DNA from: Clostridium puniceum
Lineage (GTDB): Bacteria; Bacillota; Clostridia; Clostridiales; Clostridiaceae
Direction of reading: 5' to 3'
Assembly (NCBI RefSeq): GCF_002006345.1
Contig: NZ_LZZM01000194.1
Coordinates: forward strand, 1 to 42,883
DNA: 42,883 bases
Shown: positions 35,254 to 42,883 of the stretch, in pieces
How the letters are laid out: each line of letters starts with the position of its first letter
How positions within the stretch are numbered: position 1 is the first letter of the stretch
Notes under the pieces: model-generated
The model's database searches: none
What the model was told of the DNA's origin: nothing
What the model saw: only the letters and a program-made list of their open reading frames with translations
Translations under genes and position numbers: made by a program

Positions 35254-36525
35254 TTATTTGCTTAAATCCCCTACAAATGTAGTTACACTATGTGCTGGAA
35301 GTGATACTGTAAAATTTCCATTTACTATATTTATATCAGCTGATTTAGCTATGTTTTGTGATCCTGTTGTTACCCATGCTGATACTTTAGAAGCTGAACC
35401 CTTTTGTATATTGAAGCTTTGACTTACTTGAGATGTTCCTTTGTTTATTGCAACAATAACTACTTTGTTGCTACCTTTGTATGCAGACACGTAAACATTG
35501 GTTGTTGGATTCTTTGTTGCATCAACTCTTACATATCCAGGACGAACAAATTTAGAGAAATGAGCCATCATATAACCACGCTTACTTATGTTGCCATCTT
35601 CTTTCATAGGGCCGTATTGTCTACGAATGTACCACCAGGTATATGCCTGAAAATCTCCCTCTACCATAGCATTGTGCACATGATATGCAACATCCAATGC
35701 TTCAGGCCAACGATCTGCTGAGTTATTGTCACTATTAGGAACGTATACTTCTGTCATCCATAGCTCTTTTCCTACTCCTTTTTGTTTGAAAAGAGGATAA
35801 GGGAAATCTTTAACCTGAGTACCATAAGTATGAGTACCAAGAATATCCATATTAGCAAGAGATTTCGGATCGTTTAAAATAGAGTCATACATCTTTTTTT
35901 GATAAGAAAATGACTCAGGTGACATTACCTTACAATTAATTGCTCCAGCATTTTCTTTCATAAAGCGAAATATTTCTTCTGGAGTCCACCACGTCCAATC
36001 CTTTCCATAATCAGGTTCATTTTGAACAGAAATAGCATGTAGATTCACACCATTATTCTTCATGTATGAAACAAAATCGCTAAGATGCTGTGCATACGCT
36101 GAATACTTATCATATCTAAGTCGTTTTGCTTTCGTATCACCATTACGATTGAAAGTCTCAGTCATTTCACTTGGCGGATTCCATGGAGAAGCAAAAACTA
36201 TTGCTCCACGTTCAATTGCTTTTTTAGCAGTTGCTAATTCTTTGTACCAATTATTTTTATTGTCATCTACGTAGATTCTTAAAATAGAAAAACCTAACTG
36301 ATTATCACCATTACCAAAAGCTGTTTCTCTTTGAGCTGCTGTCAAATCTCCAACCCAAGCTGGGTGGTTTATTCCTCCAAATCCACGAATCACTTGCTTT
36401 TCCCCAGACAAATTTATTGTGGCATTTGATGCTGCATTAGCTGTTACAGATAATGCTGTAAATAGTGAACATGTTACTGAAAGTGTTAATAAAGATAATA
36501 CTATTTTTTTTATTTTAATGTTCAT
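35254..36525 (-). CDS. xynC: Glucuronoxylanase (GH30 subfamily 8)
   Basis: This 423-residue secreted enzyme cuts xylan next to methylglucuronic acid side chains. It has a signal peptide (1-31), a GH30 barrel with acid/base Glu170 in ISVQNEPDYG and nucleophile Glu259 in LWMTEVYV, and a beta-sandwich side domain (about 330-423). WWYIRRQYGP (297-306) carries the Arg that in Bacillus XynC recognises glucuronate. Length equals Bacillus subtilis XynC (422). The neighbouring GH43 gene reproduces the Bacillus xynC-xynD pairing. AAAGGAG precedes the ATG. Confidence 0.95.
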   Translation of the reverse strand: MNIKIKKIVLSLLTLSVTCSLFTALSVTANAASNATINLSGEKQVIRGFGGINHPAWVGDLTAAQRETAFGNGDNQLGFSILRIYVDDNKNNWYKELATAKKAIERGAIVFASPWNPPSEMTETFNRNGDTKAKRLRYDKYSAYAQHLSDFVSYMKNNGVNLHAISVQNEPDYGKDWTWWTPEEIFRFMKENAGAINCKVMSPESFSYQKKMYDSILNDPKSLANMDILGTHTYGTQVKDFPYPLFKQKGVGKELWMTEVYVPNSDNNSADRWPEALDVAYHVHNAMVEGDFQAYTWWYIRRQYGPMKEDGNISKRGYMMAHFSKFVRPGYVRVDATKNPTTNVYVSAYKGSNKVVIVAINKGTSQVSQSFNIQKGSASKVSAWVTTGSQNIAKSADINIVNGNFTVSLPAHSVTTFVGDLSK

Positions 36526-36689
36526 CGTTAATATGCTCCTTTTTTACTTCATCATAATTGATTTTTTATTGATAAAATTCGAGTTGCTTATATACTCTCG
36601 TAAATATTGATTGCTTTTCTCTTAAGTAGTTAACTTCAATAATCATTCAATAAACTTATTGAAGTTATTAAGATTTTCTATCTGTTGCT

Positions 36690-38210
36690 TTAGCTAAATT
36701 GCCAATAATCAATATTAAATAAGTTTTTATTACTAATTCCAGTAAATTTTAAAAAAACATTATGAACACCACTAACACTTTTTACATTACATTGCATTTC
36801 TCTCCACTGTTGTTCTCCCCCTGTAGAACTTACATTAAGAGTACCAATAAGTTGACCATCTAGACTATCTAGATGTATTTCTATTTTTCCTCCCACCGTC
36901 GATGAAATATTTGCTTTAAATGATTTCGCTCCATTTCTAAAGTCAGCCTTTGATACAGCTAGCCAATCTCCATTATTTATGCTTGTAACATCAAGATTAA
37001 TGTTTTTTACTATAGTTCCTGCTGCTTGAGATTTTTCAGTTAAAATACCACCATTCCAACCAATTGTTTCAGCTTCTGTCCTCTTATATGGATTAAAATT
37101 AGCAACCTGAGGTACCCCTTGCATATCTGCTGTAACGTTATTTATAACACCATTTCCAGAATAACCAAGCTTATTGATATGAGGAGATCGATATCCTTTT
37201 GTAACTCCTAAAGCTTTTCCTAAAGTTTGAGCATGATATACTACATACCATTGATTACTAAATTGAAAAACAGCATGATGGTTATTGCCGCCAACTCCAA
37301 AAAATGTTCCTGGATTTTTAAGGAAAGTACCCTTATAAGTAAATGGTCCCATAGGATTATCACTTACCATATAAGCGATTTCACCTTTAGGTGGCGTTCC
37401 ATTTGGATGATTACCAGCAAAATTAGAACAATATGAATAATAATATTTACCATTATATTTATGCACGCCTGAATCTTCAAAAATAAATGGAGCATCAATT
37501 ACAGCTGCACTACCATCAGTGTGGATCATATCATTATTTAATTTTATAACTCTACTTGTCTTTGGATTTGCAATTTGACTTTGTGTAGGACTATTACCAC
37601 CTGGTATTCCACCACCAAAATATAGATAACCTGTCCCGTTATCATCTACCAATACTGCTGGATCAAAAAGCCATACGACTCCATTAACTCCAGAAGTACT
37701 GTTAGTAATCATGGCTTTTCCAAGAGGATCTGTCCATGGTCCAATTGGGGTATCTGCTGTAAGTACACCGATACTACCTGCATTATTAGCAAAATAAAGG
37801 AAGAATTTTTCCTTACCATCTATGACTTTGTGTGTAACTGCTGGTGCCCAAGAATTGCTTGCCCATTTTGCTGCTCCATTTGATCCTGCAACTGGAATTT
37901 CCCCATGATCGGTCCAGTTTACCATATCGTCAGATGATATACAGGTTATTGACTTGATATTACTATAATTATTATCAATAACATTTCCGTTATTATACAT
38001 ATAAGCATCACTGCTCATATAAACATATACTCTGCCATTGTAAACCATAACATATGGGTCCGCTCCAAATTTTTGTGTCATAAGAGGATTAGAATACCCT
38101 TGAATTTTTGCTACAGCATTTGTATCTGCACTGGCTACTATAGGTGTACTTAATCCAATGCCAAATAATAATGTAAAAGCTAATAAAAGTGAACCTGACC
38201 TTTTTAACAT
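36690..38210 (-). CDS. xynD: Arabinoxylan arabinofuranohydrolase-type GH43 with CBM6
   Basis: This 506-residue secreted enzyme removes arabinose side chains from xylan. A signal peptide (about 1-29, ending ASA) precedes a five-bladed GH43 domain with catalytic Asp51 in FGADPYVMVYNG, WLFDPAVLVDDNGTGYLYFG and APFIFEDSGVHKYNGKYYYS. A CBM6 module (about 375-506: RTEAETIGWNGG to IDYWQFS) follows. Architecture and length match Bacillus subtilis XynD; a beta-xylosidase role is the alternative. The ATG at 38210 has AAGGGGG 9 nt upstream; an ATG 13 codons earlier is unlikely. It is the first gene of the xylan cluster. Confidence 0.9.
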   Translation of the reverse strand: MLKRSGSLLLAFTLLFGIGLSTPIVASADTNAVAKIQGYSNPLMTQKFGADPYVMVYNGRVYVYMSSDAYMYNNGNVIDNNYSNIKSITCISSDDMVNWTDHGEIPVAGSNGAAKWASNSWAPAVTHKVIDGKEKFFLYFANNAGSIGVLTADTPIGPWTDPLGKAMITNSTSGVNGVVWLFDPAVLVDDNGTGYLYFGGGIPGGNSPTQSQIANPKTSRVIKLNNDMIHTDGSAAVIDAPFIFEDSGVHKYNGKYYYSYCSNFAGNHPNGTPPKGEIAYMVSDNPMGPFTYKGTFLKNPGTFFGVGGNNHHAVFQFSNQWYVVYHAQTLGKALGVTKGYRSPHINKLGYSGNGVINNVTADMQGVPQVANFNPYKRTEAETIGWNGGILTEKSQAAGTIVKNINLDVTSINNGDWLAVSKADFRNGAKSFKANISSTVGGKIEIHLDSLDGQLIGTLNVSSTGGEQQWREMQCNVKSVSGVHNVFLKFTGISNKNLFNIDYWQFS

Positions 38211-38283
38211 TTTTAATTTCCCCCTTTTGAAATAATCTTTTCCTTTCATTTGCCTAAATTTTTTGTTTCTAATTTAAACCTTG

Positions 38284-38348
38284 TTGGTATAAAAACATAC
38301 CATTGTAAATTTTCTAACCTCTTAAAGATTTATTAGAAAACGTAAACA
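38284..38348 (-). promoter_or_regulatory. Candidate control sites ahead of the xylan cluster
   Basis: TGGTATAAAAACATACCA (38284-38301) is a 6-bp inverted repeat with a 6-nt spacer, about 75 nt upstream of the GH43 start. AGAAAACGTAAACA (38335-38348) matches the catabolite-responsive element consensus TGWAANCGNTNWCA at all but two constrained positions. Carbon-catabolite control of xylanase genes is common in Firmicutes; binding here is inferred. Confidence 0.4.
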
Positions 38349-38856
38349 TTTTTAGAAGCTTGGATTTTATACATCACCTCCACTTTTAGTTTTAATATCC
38401 TTAATATTCTTGATAATTATTTTACTTGCAAATTATCTTTAAGATTTTTAATCTTATTGATGTTCGTGGATTATAAAATTACAACTAATACATATTTATA
38501 CTAAAAAGGAATTAACAAGATTTCACTAAGAATATTGTAATAACATTAACAATTTTCCTACTATTTGACAATATTTTTATCGTAAAACAGCATTTTTTAG
38601 GCGTATTTCAATATTTTATTTTTATTTTTAAAATTATATTAAAAAAACAACAAATAACCATATTAGATAATAAATCTATTATGGTTATTTCTTAAATTAA
38701 AAACTCTATATTTTATAGGTAATTTTGCCAACTTTTTTTGTTAAGAAGATTAAAAAAGAGAATTTAATAATTTATATCTTCTCCTTCTTAAACGCTTTTC
38801 ATACATTTTTGTGAATAAATATTAACATAGAATCAGTTGAATTTATAGTTACTTTA
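38349..38856. other. Long intergenic region between the xylan cluster and the two-component system
   Basis: No convincing gene is seen. It contains the minus-strand terminator at 38640-38690. A tiny minus-strand frame (38750-38806) lacks a ribosome binding site and is not called. Confidence 0.45.
38640..38690 (-). terminator. Minus-strand terminator in the long leader of the xylan cluster
   Basis: AAATAACCATA and TAGAT on the minus strand pair with ATCTA and TATGGTTATTT (38652-38690, about 16 bp), followed by GTTGTTTTTTT. No minus-strand gene lies upstream of it in this window, so it either attenuates a leader of the GH43 gene or ends a small RNA. Confidence 0.65.
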
Positions 38857-38910
38857 GTACTCATATTAGGCAATATATTACTTAAGTAATATATTGCCTA
38901 ATATGAGTAC
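38857..38910. repeat. Perfect 54-bp palindrome
   Basis: The left arm starts GTACTCATATTAGGCAATAT (38857) and the right arm ends with its exact complement at 38910; all 27 pairs match with no loop, centred on CTTAAG (38881-38886). Neither side is followed by a U-run, so it is not a normal terminator. Its right arm contains the -35 of the predicted histidine-kinase promoter. Confidence 0.9.
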
Positions 38911-38921
38911 AATGTTATAAT
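38894..38921 (+). promoter_or_regulatory. Promoter of the two-component system
   Basis: TTGCCT (38894-38899), a 16-nt spacer and a perfect TATAAT (38916-38921) lie 29 nt before the kinase start. The -35 and most of the spacer are inside the 54-bp palindrome, so a protein bound there would affect transcription. Confidence 0.6.
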
Positions 38922-38949
38922 AAAAAAAAAGAAAGGTTATAAAATCTCT

Positions 38950-40113
38950 ATGTATAGAAAGTACTTCGAAATTTTTAAATATTTTCTATTTATATTTATA
39001 TTTATTCGGACTTATTATTTGTTTCACAATGAAACTCTCAAAACGGTGATGTTATTTGCTCTTATCACTTTAGTTATGGTAAATGACTACACAAGAAAAA
39101 CTAAATTAACTATAAATTCTGGATATATGTATAATACATCTTTACTTTTTACTATATTTGGAGCTTCGATATTAACATATTTTATAAGAGGATTTGAAAC
39201 TAATGTTTTTATGACCTTCCCTTTAGCAGAACTTTTACAATCAAAAGGAATAAGACTAAAAATTTTACTTTTAATTCATTTTCTTTTATATTTAATGCTG
39301 CTAATTACAGACATAGGAATGTCTAACTACTTGTATAAGCTTCCAAGTTTACTTCCTGCCCTATTTGGTTATTTTGCTTTATGCAGCACAATGTACTCTG
39401 AAAAAATATTTCGTGCAGAAAAAGATGAAGTAAATAAATTAAATGAAAAGCTACAGCTTGCAAATATAAAACTCCAACAGTATGCGTTAGAAGTAGAAGC
39501 ATTAACTGTTTCTAAAGAGAGAACTACGATGGCTCAAGAACTTCATGATTCAGTAGGTCACACTCTAATAGCTCTTATTATGCATTTAGAGTTTGCAACA
39601 AAGATGTGTGATATAAAGCCTACAAAAGTGAAAGATGTCTTAATTAAAGCTGAATATATTGCAAAATCCAGCATTAACAGTCTAAGAGACGTAGTTAGTT
39701 TACTTAAGGAAGAACGAGAAATAGAGTTTTTTAATGATTCTATTAAGAGTATAATTAATAATTTCCATCTGCTTAATAATATAAAAATTAATTTCAACAC
39801 AGATGAAGATTTGGACAACCTAAGTTCAATTATTAAAAATTCTATGTGTAGTACCATTAAGGAATCTATAACTAATAGCATAAAACATGGGAAGGCAACG
39901 GAAATAACCATAAAAATTTTAAGAAAAAATAATAATATAAATCTTATTTTAACTGATAACGGAATTGGATGTAATAAAATTATAAAATCAACTGGATTAC
40001 TTGGAATTGAAAATAGAGTAACTTCATTGAATGGATCAGTGAATTACTTTAGTAATGATAACTTTGGCTTTGGTATGTATATATGCATACCAGTATTAAC
40101 GGAGGAAATATAA
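38950..40113 (+). CDS. NarL-type sensor histidine kinase
   Basis: This 387-residue kinase has a membrane-embedded N-terminus with about five to six hydrophobic helices (8-150) and little extracellular domain, a coiled coil (about 155-190) and a HisKA_3 phosphoacceptor with His199 in MAQELHDSVGHTL. A HATPase domain has the N box KESITNSIKHGKA and the G1 box LTDNGIGCNKI. Kinases of this shape (LiaS, DesK, YxjM types) often sense membrane state. The start ATG follows AGAAAGG. The response-regulator ATG begins 3 nt after the stop. The pair is divergent from the xylan cluster, so control of that cluster is possible but unproven. Confidence 0.93.
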   Translation: MYRKYFEIFKYFLFIFIFIRTYYLFHNETLKTVMLFALITLVMVNDYTRKTKLTINSGYMYNTSLLFTIFGASILTYFIRGFETNVFMTFPLAELLQSKGIRLKILLLIHFLLYLMLLITDIGMSNYLYKLPSLLPALFGYFALCSTMYSEKIFRAEKDEVNKLNEKLQLANIKLQQYALEVEALTVSKERTTMAQELHDSVGHTLIALIMHLEFATKMCDIKPTKVKDVLIKAEYIAKSSINSLRDVVSLLKEEREIEFFNDSIKSIINNFHLLNNIKINFNTDEDLDNLSSIIKNSMCSTIKESITNSIKHGKATEITIKILRKNNNINLILTDNGIGCNKIIKSTGLLGIENRVTSLNGSVNYFSNDNFGFGMYICIPVLTEEI

Positions 40114-40115
40114 AT

Positions 40116-40784
40116 ATGATAAATGTTATAGTAGCTGATGATCAAGAACTAGTACGAGAAGGAATAAAGATGATCTTAGGTTTATATGAGGAAATAAACA
40201 TACTTGGAGAAGCAGAAGATGGAGAGCAACTAATTGCACTTTTGGAAGATTTGCTGCCAGACGTGATTCTTATGGATGTTAGAATGCCTATAATGGATGG
40301 TGTTGAAGCCACTAAAATTATTAAAGAAAAATATAAAAATGTAAAAATTATAATACTAACAACCTTTAATGAAGACGAATACATATTTAAAGCAATAAAA
40401 AATGGAGCAGATGGTTATCTCCTAAATGATGCTGGGTCAGAATATATAATTAAAGCAATAAAATCAGTTTACAATGGTGCAATGCTACTGGATCCAGAAG
40501 TAACAGCAAAAGTAATTAAAGCCTTTAATTCAATTACTAACGAAAATCAAAGTTCTTATGAATCTGATACTCTAAATCATAAATTAGATGTGCTTACACC
40601 AAGAGAAATGGATGTTGCAAAGCTAATTGCTCAGGGCAAAAGCAACAAATATATTTGTCAAATTCTCTTTTTAACAGAAGGAACTGTAAAGAATTATGTT
40701 ACAAGAATACTCGGAAAACTATCACTAAATAGTAGAACTGAGTTAGCATTATATATTAATCAAACTAACTTAGATTCCTTATAA
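40116..40784 (+). CDS. NarL/LuxR-type response regulator
   Basis: This 222-residue regulator is the partner of the kinase upstream. The receiver domain (1-120) has the acidic pair DD (8-9), phosphoacceptor Asp54 in VILMDVRMP and the Thr/Lys switch residues (TTFNEDE, GADGYLLND). A C-terminal LuxR helix-turn-helix follows (about 155-215; LTPREMDVAKLIAQGKSNKY, then LTEGTVKNYVTRILGKL). The ATG at 40116 has GGAGG 11 nt upstream; an ATG 11 codons earlier overlaps the kinase and is unlikely. The 54-bp palindrome upstream of the operon is an obvious autoregulation candidate. Confidence 0.94.
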   Translation: MINVIVADDQELVREGIKMILGLYEEINILGEAEDGEQLIALLEDLLPDVILMDVRMPIMDGVEATKIIKEKYKNVKIIILTTFNEDEYIFKAIKNGADGYLLNDAGSEYIIKAIKSVYNGAMLLDPEVTAKVIKAFNSITNENQSSYESDTLNHKLDVLTPREMDVAKLIAQGKSNKYICQILFLTEGTVKNYVTRILGKLSLNSRTELALYINQTNLDSL

Positions 40785-40953
40785 CATAGGAAATTAATAA
40801 CCATAAAACTTATCTTTTATTAGTAAATTAACATTTTTACTATAGAGGTTTAAATCTATTTTACTAGAACAACTTTAAATATATAAAATCAGAAAAGCTT
40901 TAAATACATAAAATATATCTTAAAAGTAATTATTCATAATAAAAATATCCCTT

Positions 40954-40990
40954 AAGCACTTAAAACACATGTTTAGTGCTTTTTATATTG
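40954..40990 (+). terminator. Terminator of the two-component operon
   Basis: AAGCACT (40954-40960) pairs with AGTGCTT (40975-40981), with inner TAAA/TTTA, followed by TTTATATTG. It is about 170 nt after the response-regulator stop. Confidence 0.7.
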
Positions 40991-41202
40991 TTTTTTGAAT
41001 TAAATGTAAATATAATTATCATAAGGTTTTTGTATATTCTAGAAAATAAAACCAATAAAAAACTTTAATCTCCATAAAATTTTAAATTCATTCTAATTTC
41101 AATAAAACTAAAAATGTTGTTTAAAAAATTAAATAATTTTACTGTAACAAATTAATTAAAACTTATATCTTTTTATAAATAATTCATTAAATAGATAATT
41201 AA
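40991..41202 (+). other. Gene-free stretch between two plus-strand terminators
   Basis: This AT-rich segment has no open frame with a ribosome binding site, yet it is followed by an independent strong terminator at 41203-41247. A small non-coding RNA is possible; no promoter is clear. Confidence 0.3.
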
Positions 41203-41247
41203 TGACAATGGCGTCAAAATCTAAATTACACCATTGTCTTTTTTTAT
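41203..41247 (+). terminator. Strong orphan terminator
   Basis: GACAATGG (41204-41211) pairs with CCATTGTC (41231-41238) and is followed by TTTTTTTATAT. The preceding gene already has its own terminator about 220 nt earlier. Confidence 0.75.
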
Positions 41248-41369
41248 ATCTGCAAACTGCTTATTAATTTAAAAATTAATACAAAAATATAAGTAGTCAT
41301 CAGATTATATAAAATTTATTAAATAAAAGTTTTAATCTCAATAAGCATATAAACTTTTTACACAAAATA

Positions 41370-41496
41370 AGGGGGAATGTAAAGCAAATTAACCTTGTAC
41401 AAGCAGTATGGACCTTATACTGCAACAGGACTTTCATTATAAATATGTAGATCCTAAAAAGTAAACACAAAAATAAATAAATTGGGGGTATTAAAA
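41370..41496 (+). promoter_or_regulatory. Structured leader of the protease gene
   Basis: GCAGTAT (41403-41409) pairs with ATACTGC (41417-41423), extended by CCTTGT/ACAGG, giving a stable hairpin about 75 nt before the ATG. An AAGGGGGA stretch at 41369-41376 resembles a ribosome binding site, but the ATG after it is followed at once by TAA. No known riboswitch class is recognised. Confidence 0.35.
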
Positions 41497-42342
41497 ATGA
41501 AATTTAACAAAATTAAAATCTTAGCATGTTCACTTGTAGTCTTAGGAGGATTAGGATTAACTCCAACTCAAACATTTGCAGCTACTTTACATCCAACTGG
41601 GTTAAAGGAATTACATGAAAATATACCTGGTATTAAAACAGTAAAAGATACAAATAACAGAGCAGTATTACCAAAACAAGTTGATTTATCAAGTGAATTC
41701 CCAGCAGTAACTAACCAAGGAAATTTAGGAAGCTGTGTTGCATTTGCTACAGGATATGCAGACAAAACTTATCAAGAAAATGTTCAATGGGAATGGGGAG
41801 TAAATACAAATGCTCATATATTCAGTCCAGCATATATATACAGCCAAATACATGCTGATTCAAGTGCTGATGGCGGTGGTGCTTATTTCTCTGATGCCTT
41901 CAATCTTTTGAAGTCACAAGGATGTACTACATTATCTGATATGCCTTATAATGGTAATTATTATTCTTGGAAAACTAAACCTACAACTAAACAAAAAGCT
42001 AATGCAGCTAAATATAAAGCGAAAAGCTGGAGCCAACTTCCAAGTGGAGACTACAATGCAATAAAATCACAGCTTGCTAGTGGAAATCCTGTAGTTATTG
42101 GTATATCTGTATATGAAGATTTTGATGATTTAGATGCTAGCAATCCAATTTACGATAAAATCTCTGGTCAAAACAGAGGTGGACATGCAATATGCGTAGT
42201 TGGTTATGATGATGCTAAAAAAGCAGTAAAAATAATCAACTCATGGGGTAAAGACTGGGGTATTAACGGTTATGGATGGATTAGTTATGATTTAATAGCT
42301 AGTGAAGACATAGAAGCATATGTAATGACTGATGCTGAATAA
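41497..42342 (+). CDS. Secreted papain-family (C1) cysteine protease
   Basis: This 281-residue exported peptidase has a signal peptide (1-28, ending TFA) and a short pro-region (about 29-58). The C1 fold follows with catalytic Cys80 in NQGNLGSCVAFA, His230 in GGHAICVVGYDD and Asn248 in IINSWGKDWGINGYGW; Gln74 forms the oxyanion hole. All catalytic residues are intact. The ATG at 41497 has GGGGG about 7 nt upstream; a TTG 15 nt earlier lies on that site. It has no wall-anchoring repeats, so it is probably released. It is a monocistronic unit just left of an IS256-type element. Confidence 0.92.
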   Translation: MKFNKIKILACSLVVLGGLGLTPTQTFAATLHPTGLKELHENIPGIKTVKDTNNRAVLPKQVDLSSEFPAVTNQGNLGSCVAFATGYADKTYQENVQWEWGVNTNAHIFSPAYIYSQIHADSSADGGGAYFSDAFNLLKSQGCTTLSDMPYNGNYYSWKTKPTTKQKANAAKYKAKSWSQLPSGDYNAIKSQLASGNPVVIGISVYEDFDDLDASNPIYDKISGQNRGGHAICVVGYDDAKKAVKIINSWGKDWGINGYGWISYDLIASEDIEAYVMTDAE

Positions 42343-42396
42343 ATCATAGTTTAATTAAAAGCTGAATTAAAATAAAAAGACTCCATTTCAAAAGGG

Positions 42397-42443
42397 ACAG
42401 TAGATAGTTTTGTGTAAAAACAAAACTATCTACTGTTTTTTTA
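42397..42443 (+). terminator. Terminator or IS-end hairpin after the protease gene
   Basis: ACAGTAGATAGTTTTGT (42397-42413) pairs perfectly with ACAAAACTATCTACTGT (42420-42436), followed by TTTTTTTAC. It works as a terminator of the protease gene, but it may equally be the palindromic left end of the IS256-type element that follows. Confidence 0.75.
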
Positions 42444-42501
42444 CATAATCAGTTGGTAGTTTTGGAATAATATACTTTAAAATATTTAAGGAGTGATAAT
42501 T

Positions 42502-42883
42502 ATGACAAAAGCAATTGATGATGATTTTGATTACAAATCCGAAGTGAAAAAATGTAAGACCATAGATGATGTAATGGGTAAGAATGGATTAATTCAAAGA
42601 TTAGTTAAAGATGTTCTAGAAAATATTCTAGAAGGTGAAATGGAAGAGCACCTTGGTCGAAATAAATATGAAAGATCAGAAAACAAAGAACCGGCTAAGA
42701 AAAATTACCGCAATGGATATAGCACTAAAAACCTCAGAAGCTCCTTCGGTGATGTCGATTTAGACGTACCAAGAGATAGGAATGCAGAATTTGAACCACA
42801 GATAATAAAGAAATATGAAACAGTATGTACTGAATTGGACAAAAAAATAATATCACTTTATGCAAAAGGAATGACAACTAGTG
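42502..42883 (+). CDS. IS256-family (mutator-type) transposase, 3' truncated by window end
   Basis: The first 127 residues are present and uninterrupted. GLIQRLVKDVLENILEGEME, then EHLGRNKYER, NYRNGYSTKNL and GDVDLDVPRDRNAEFEPQII are the N-terminal signatures of mutator-type (IS256) transposases, which move DNA through a DDE catalytic core. The core itself lies beyond the window. AAGGAGTG precedes the ATG. Because the start is clean, this is probably a functional or recent copy, unlike the decayed ISL3-like piece in the xylan cluster. Confidence 0.9.
   Translation, partial: MTKAIDDDFDYKSEVKKCKTIDDVMGKNGLIQRLVKDVLENILEGEMEEHLGRNKYERSENKEPAKKNYRNGYSTKNLRSSFGDVDLDVPRDRNAEFEPQIIKKYETVCTELDKKIISLYAKGMTTS

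Larger units (their letters stand above)
42392..42883 (+). mobile_element. IS256-family insertion sequence, left part
   Basis: The element is inferred from the intact transposase start at 42502 and the hairpin at 42397-42436. Its left boundary is probably near AAAGGGACAGT (42391-42401), a form common at IS256-family ends. The right end lies outside the window, so terminal inverted repeats and target duplication cannot be checked. Confidence 0.6.

Noticed and set aside
38750..38806. Minus-strand 18-residue basic frame (MYEKRLRRRRYKLLNSLF)
   Set aside because: It has no ribosome binding site and no visible relation to the neighbours; at this AT content short frames are common.
41383..41442. 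Frame reading LYKQYGPYTATGLSL ahead of the protease
   Set aside because: It has only a TTG start with no properly spaced ribosome binding site, and the same DNA forms the leader hairpin.

Overview
This 42.9 kb window is AT-rich Gram-positive DNA that fits a Clostridium sensu stricto. The evidence is strong AGGAGG-type ribosome binding sites, alpha/beta-type spore protein and Spo0E-like genes, clostridial cell-wall-binding repeats, a class II cyclic-di-GMP riboswitch and a gene set like that of saccharolytic solventogenic clostridia such as the C. beijerinckii group. The species is an inference; there is no rRNA or other marker gene. No tRNA, rRNA, CRISPR array or prophage was seen.

Layout. 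0.2-5.1 kb: a SAM methyltransferase, then a cobalt ECF transporter on the minus strand. Its cbiQ-cbiO and cbiM-cbiN halves are each preceded by their own cobalamin riboswitch with a terminator. 5.2-8.2 kb: a chemoreceptor behind a c-di-GMP-II riboswitch, then an XRE regulator divergent from a short Spo0E-like gene. A 16-bp perfect inverted repeat lies between these two, and its arms supply the -35 ends of both predicted promoters. 8.4-12 kb: two divergent secreted proteins with nearly identical cell-wall-binding C-termini. 12.1-14.5 kb: a YczE-type membrane protein divergent from a MocR/GntR-aminotransferase regulator. 14.6-18.4 kb: RNase J, about 1 kb of repeat-rich non-coding DNA and an orphan galactose-type binding protein. 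18.9-21.5 kb: MntR and MntH (manganese) and a spore protein. 21.7-26.5 kb: a beta-glucoside PTS locus (EIIA, 6-phospho-beta-glucosidase, EIIBC) with a divergent AraC regulator. 26.7-30.4 kb: a SpoIID-like peptidoglycan-binding protein, an EamA exporter and a second AraC regulator.

30.7-38.2 kb is a minus-strand xylan-degradation cluster: GH43 arabinofuranosidase, GH30 glucuronoxylanase, CE4-like deacetylase, GH10 xylanase and CE1 esterase. It is visibly decaying. Between and after the intact genes lie remnants of a CBM6/GH43-C2 tail, a CBM13 (ricin-B) domain, an ISL3-like transposase and a dockerin cut off by a frameshift. The deacetylase itself seems to have lost one Asp of its metal site. 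A NarL-type two-component system (38.9-40.8 kb) is divergent from the cluster, and its promoter overlaps a perfect 54-bp palindrome. The window ends with a secreted papain-family protease and the 5' part of an IS256-family transposase.

The most unusual signals are regulatory or evolutionary rather than a clearly new enzyme system: the 54-bp palindrome, the XRE/Spo0E bidirectional operator, the riboswitch-controlled chemoreceptor, the decayed dockerin/xylanase modules, the repeated hairpins ahead of RNase J and a dispersed AT-rich repeat family.
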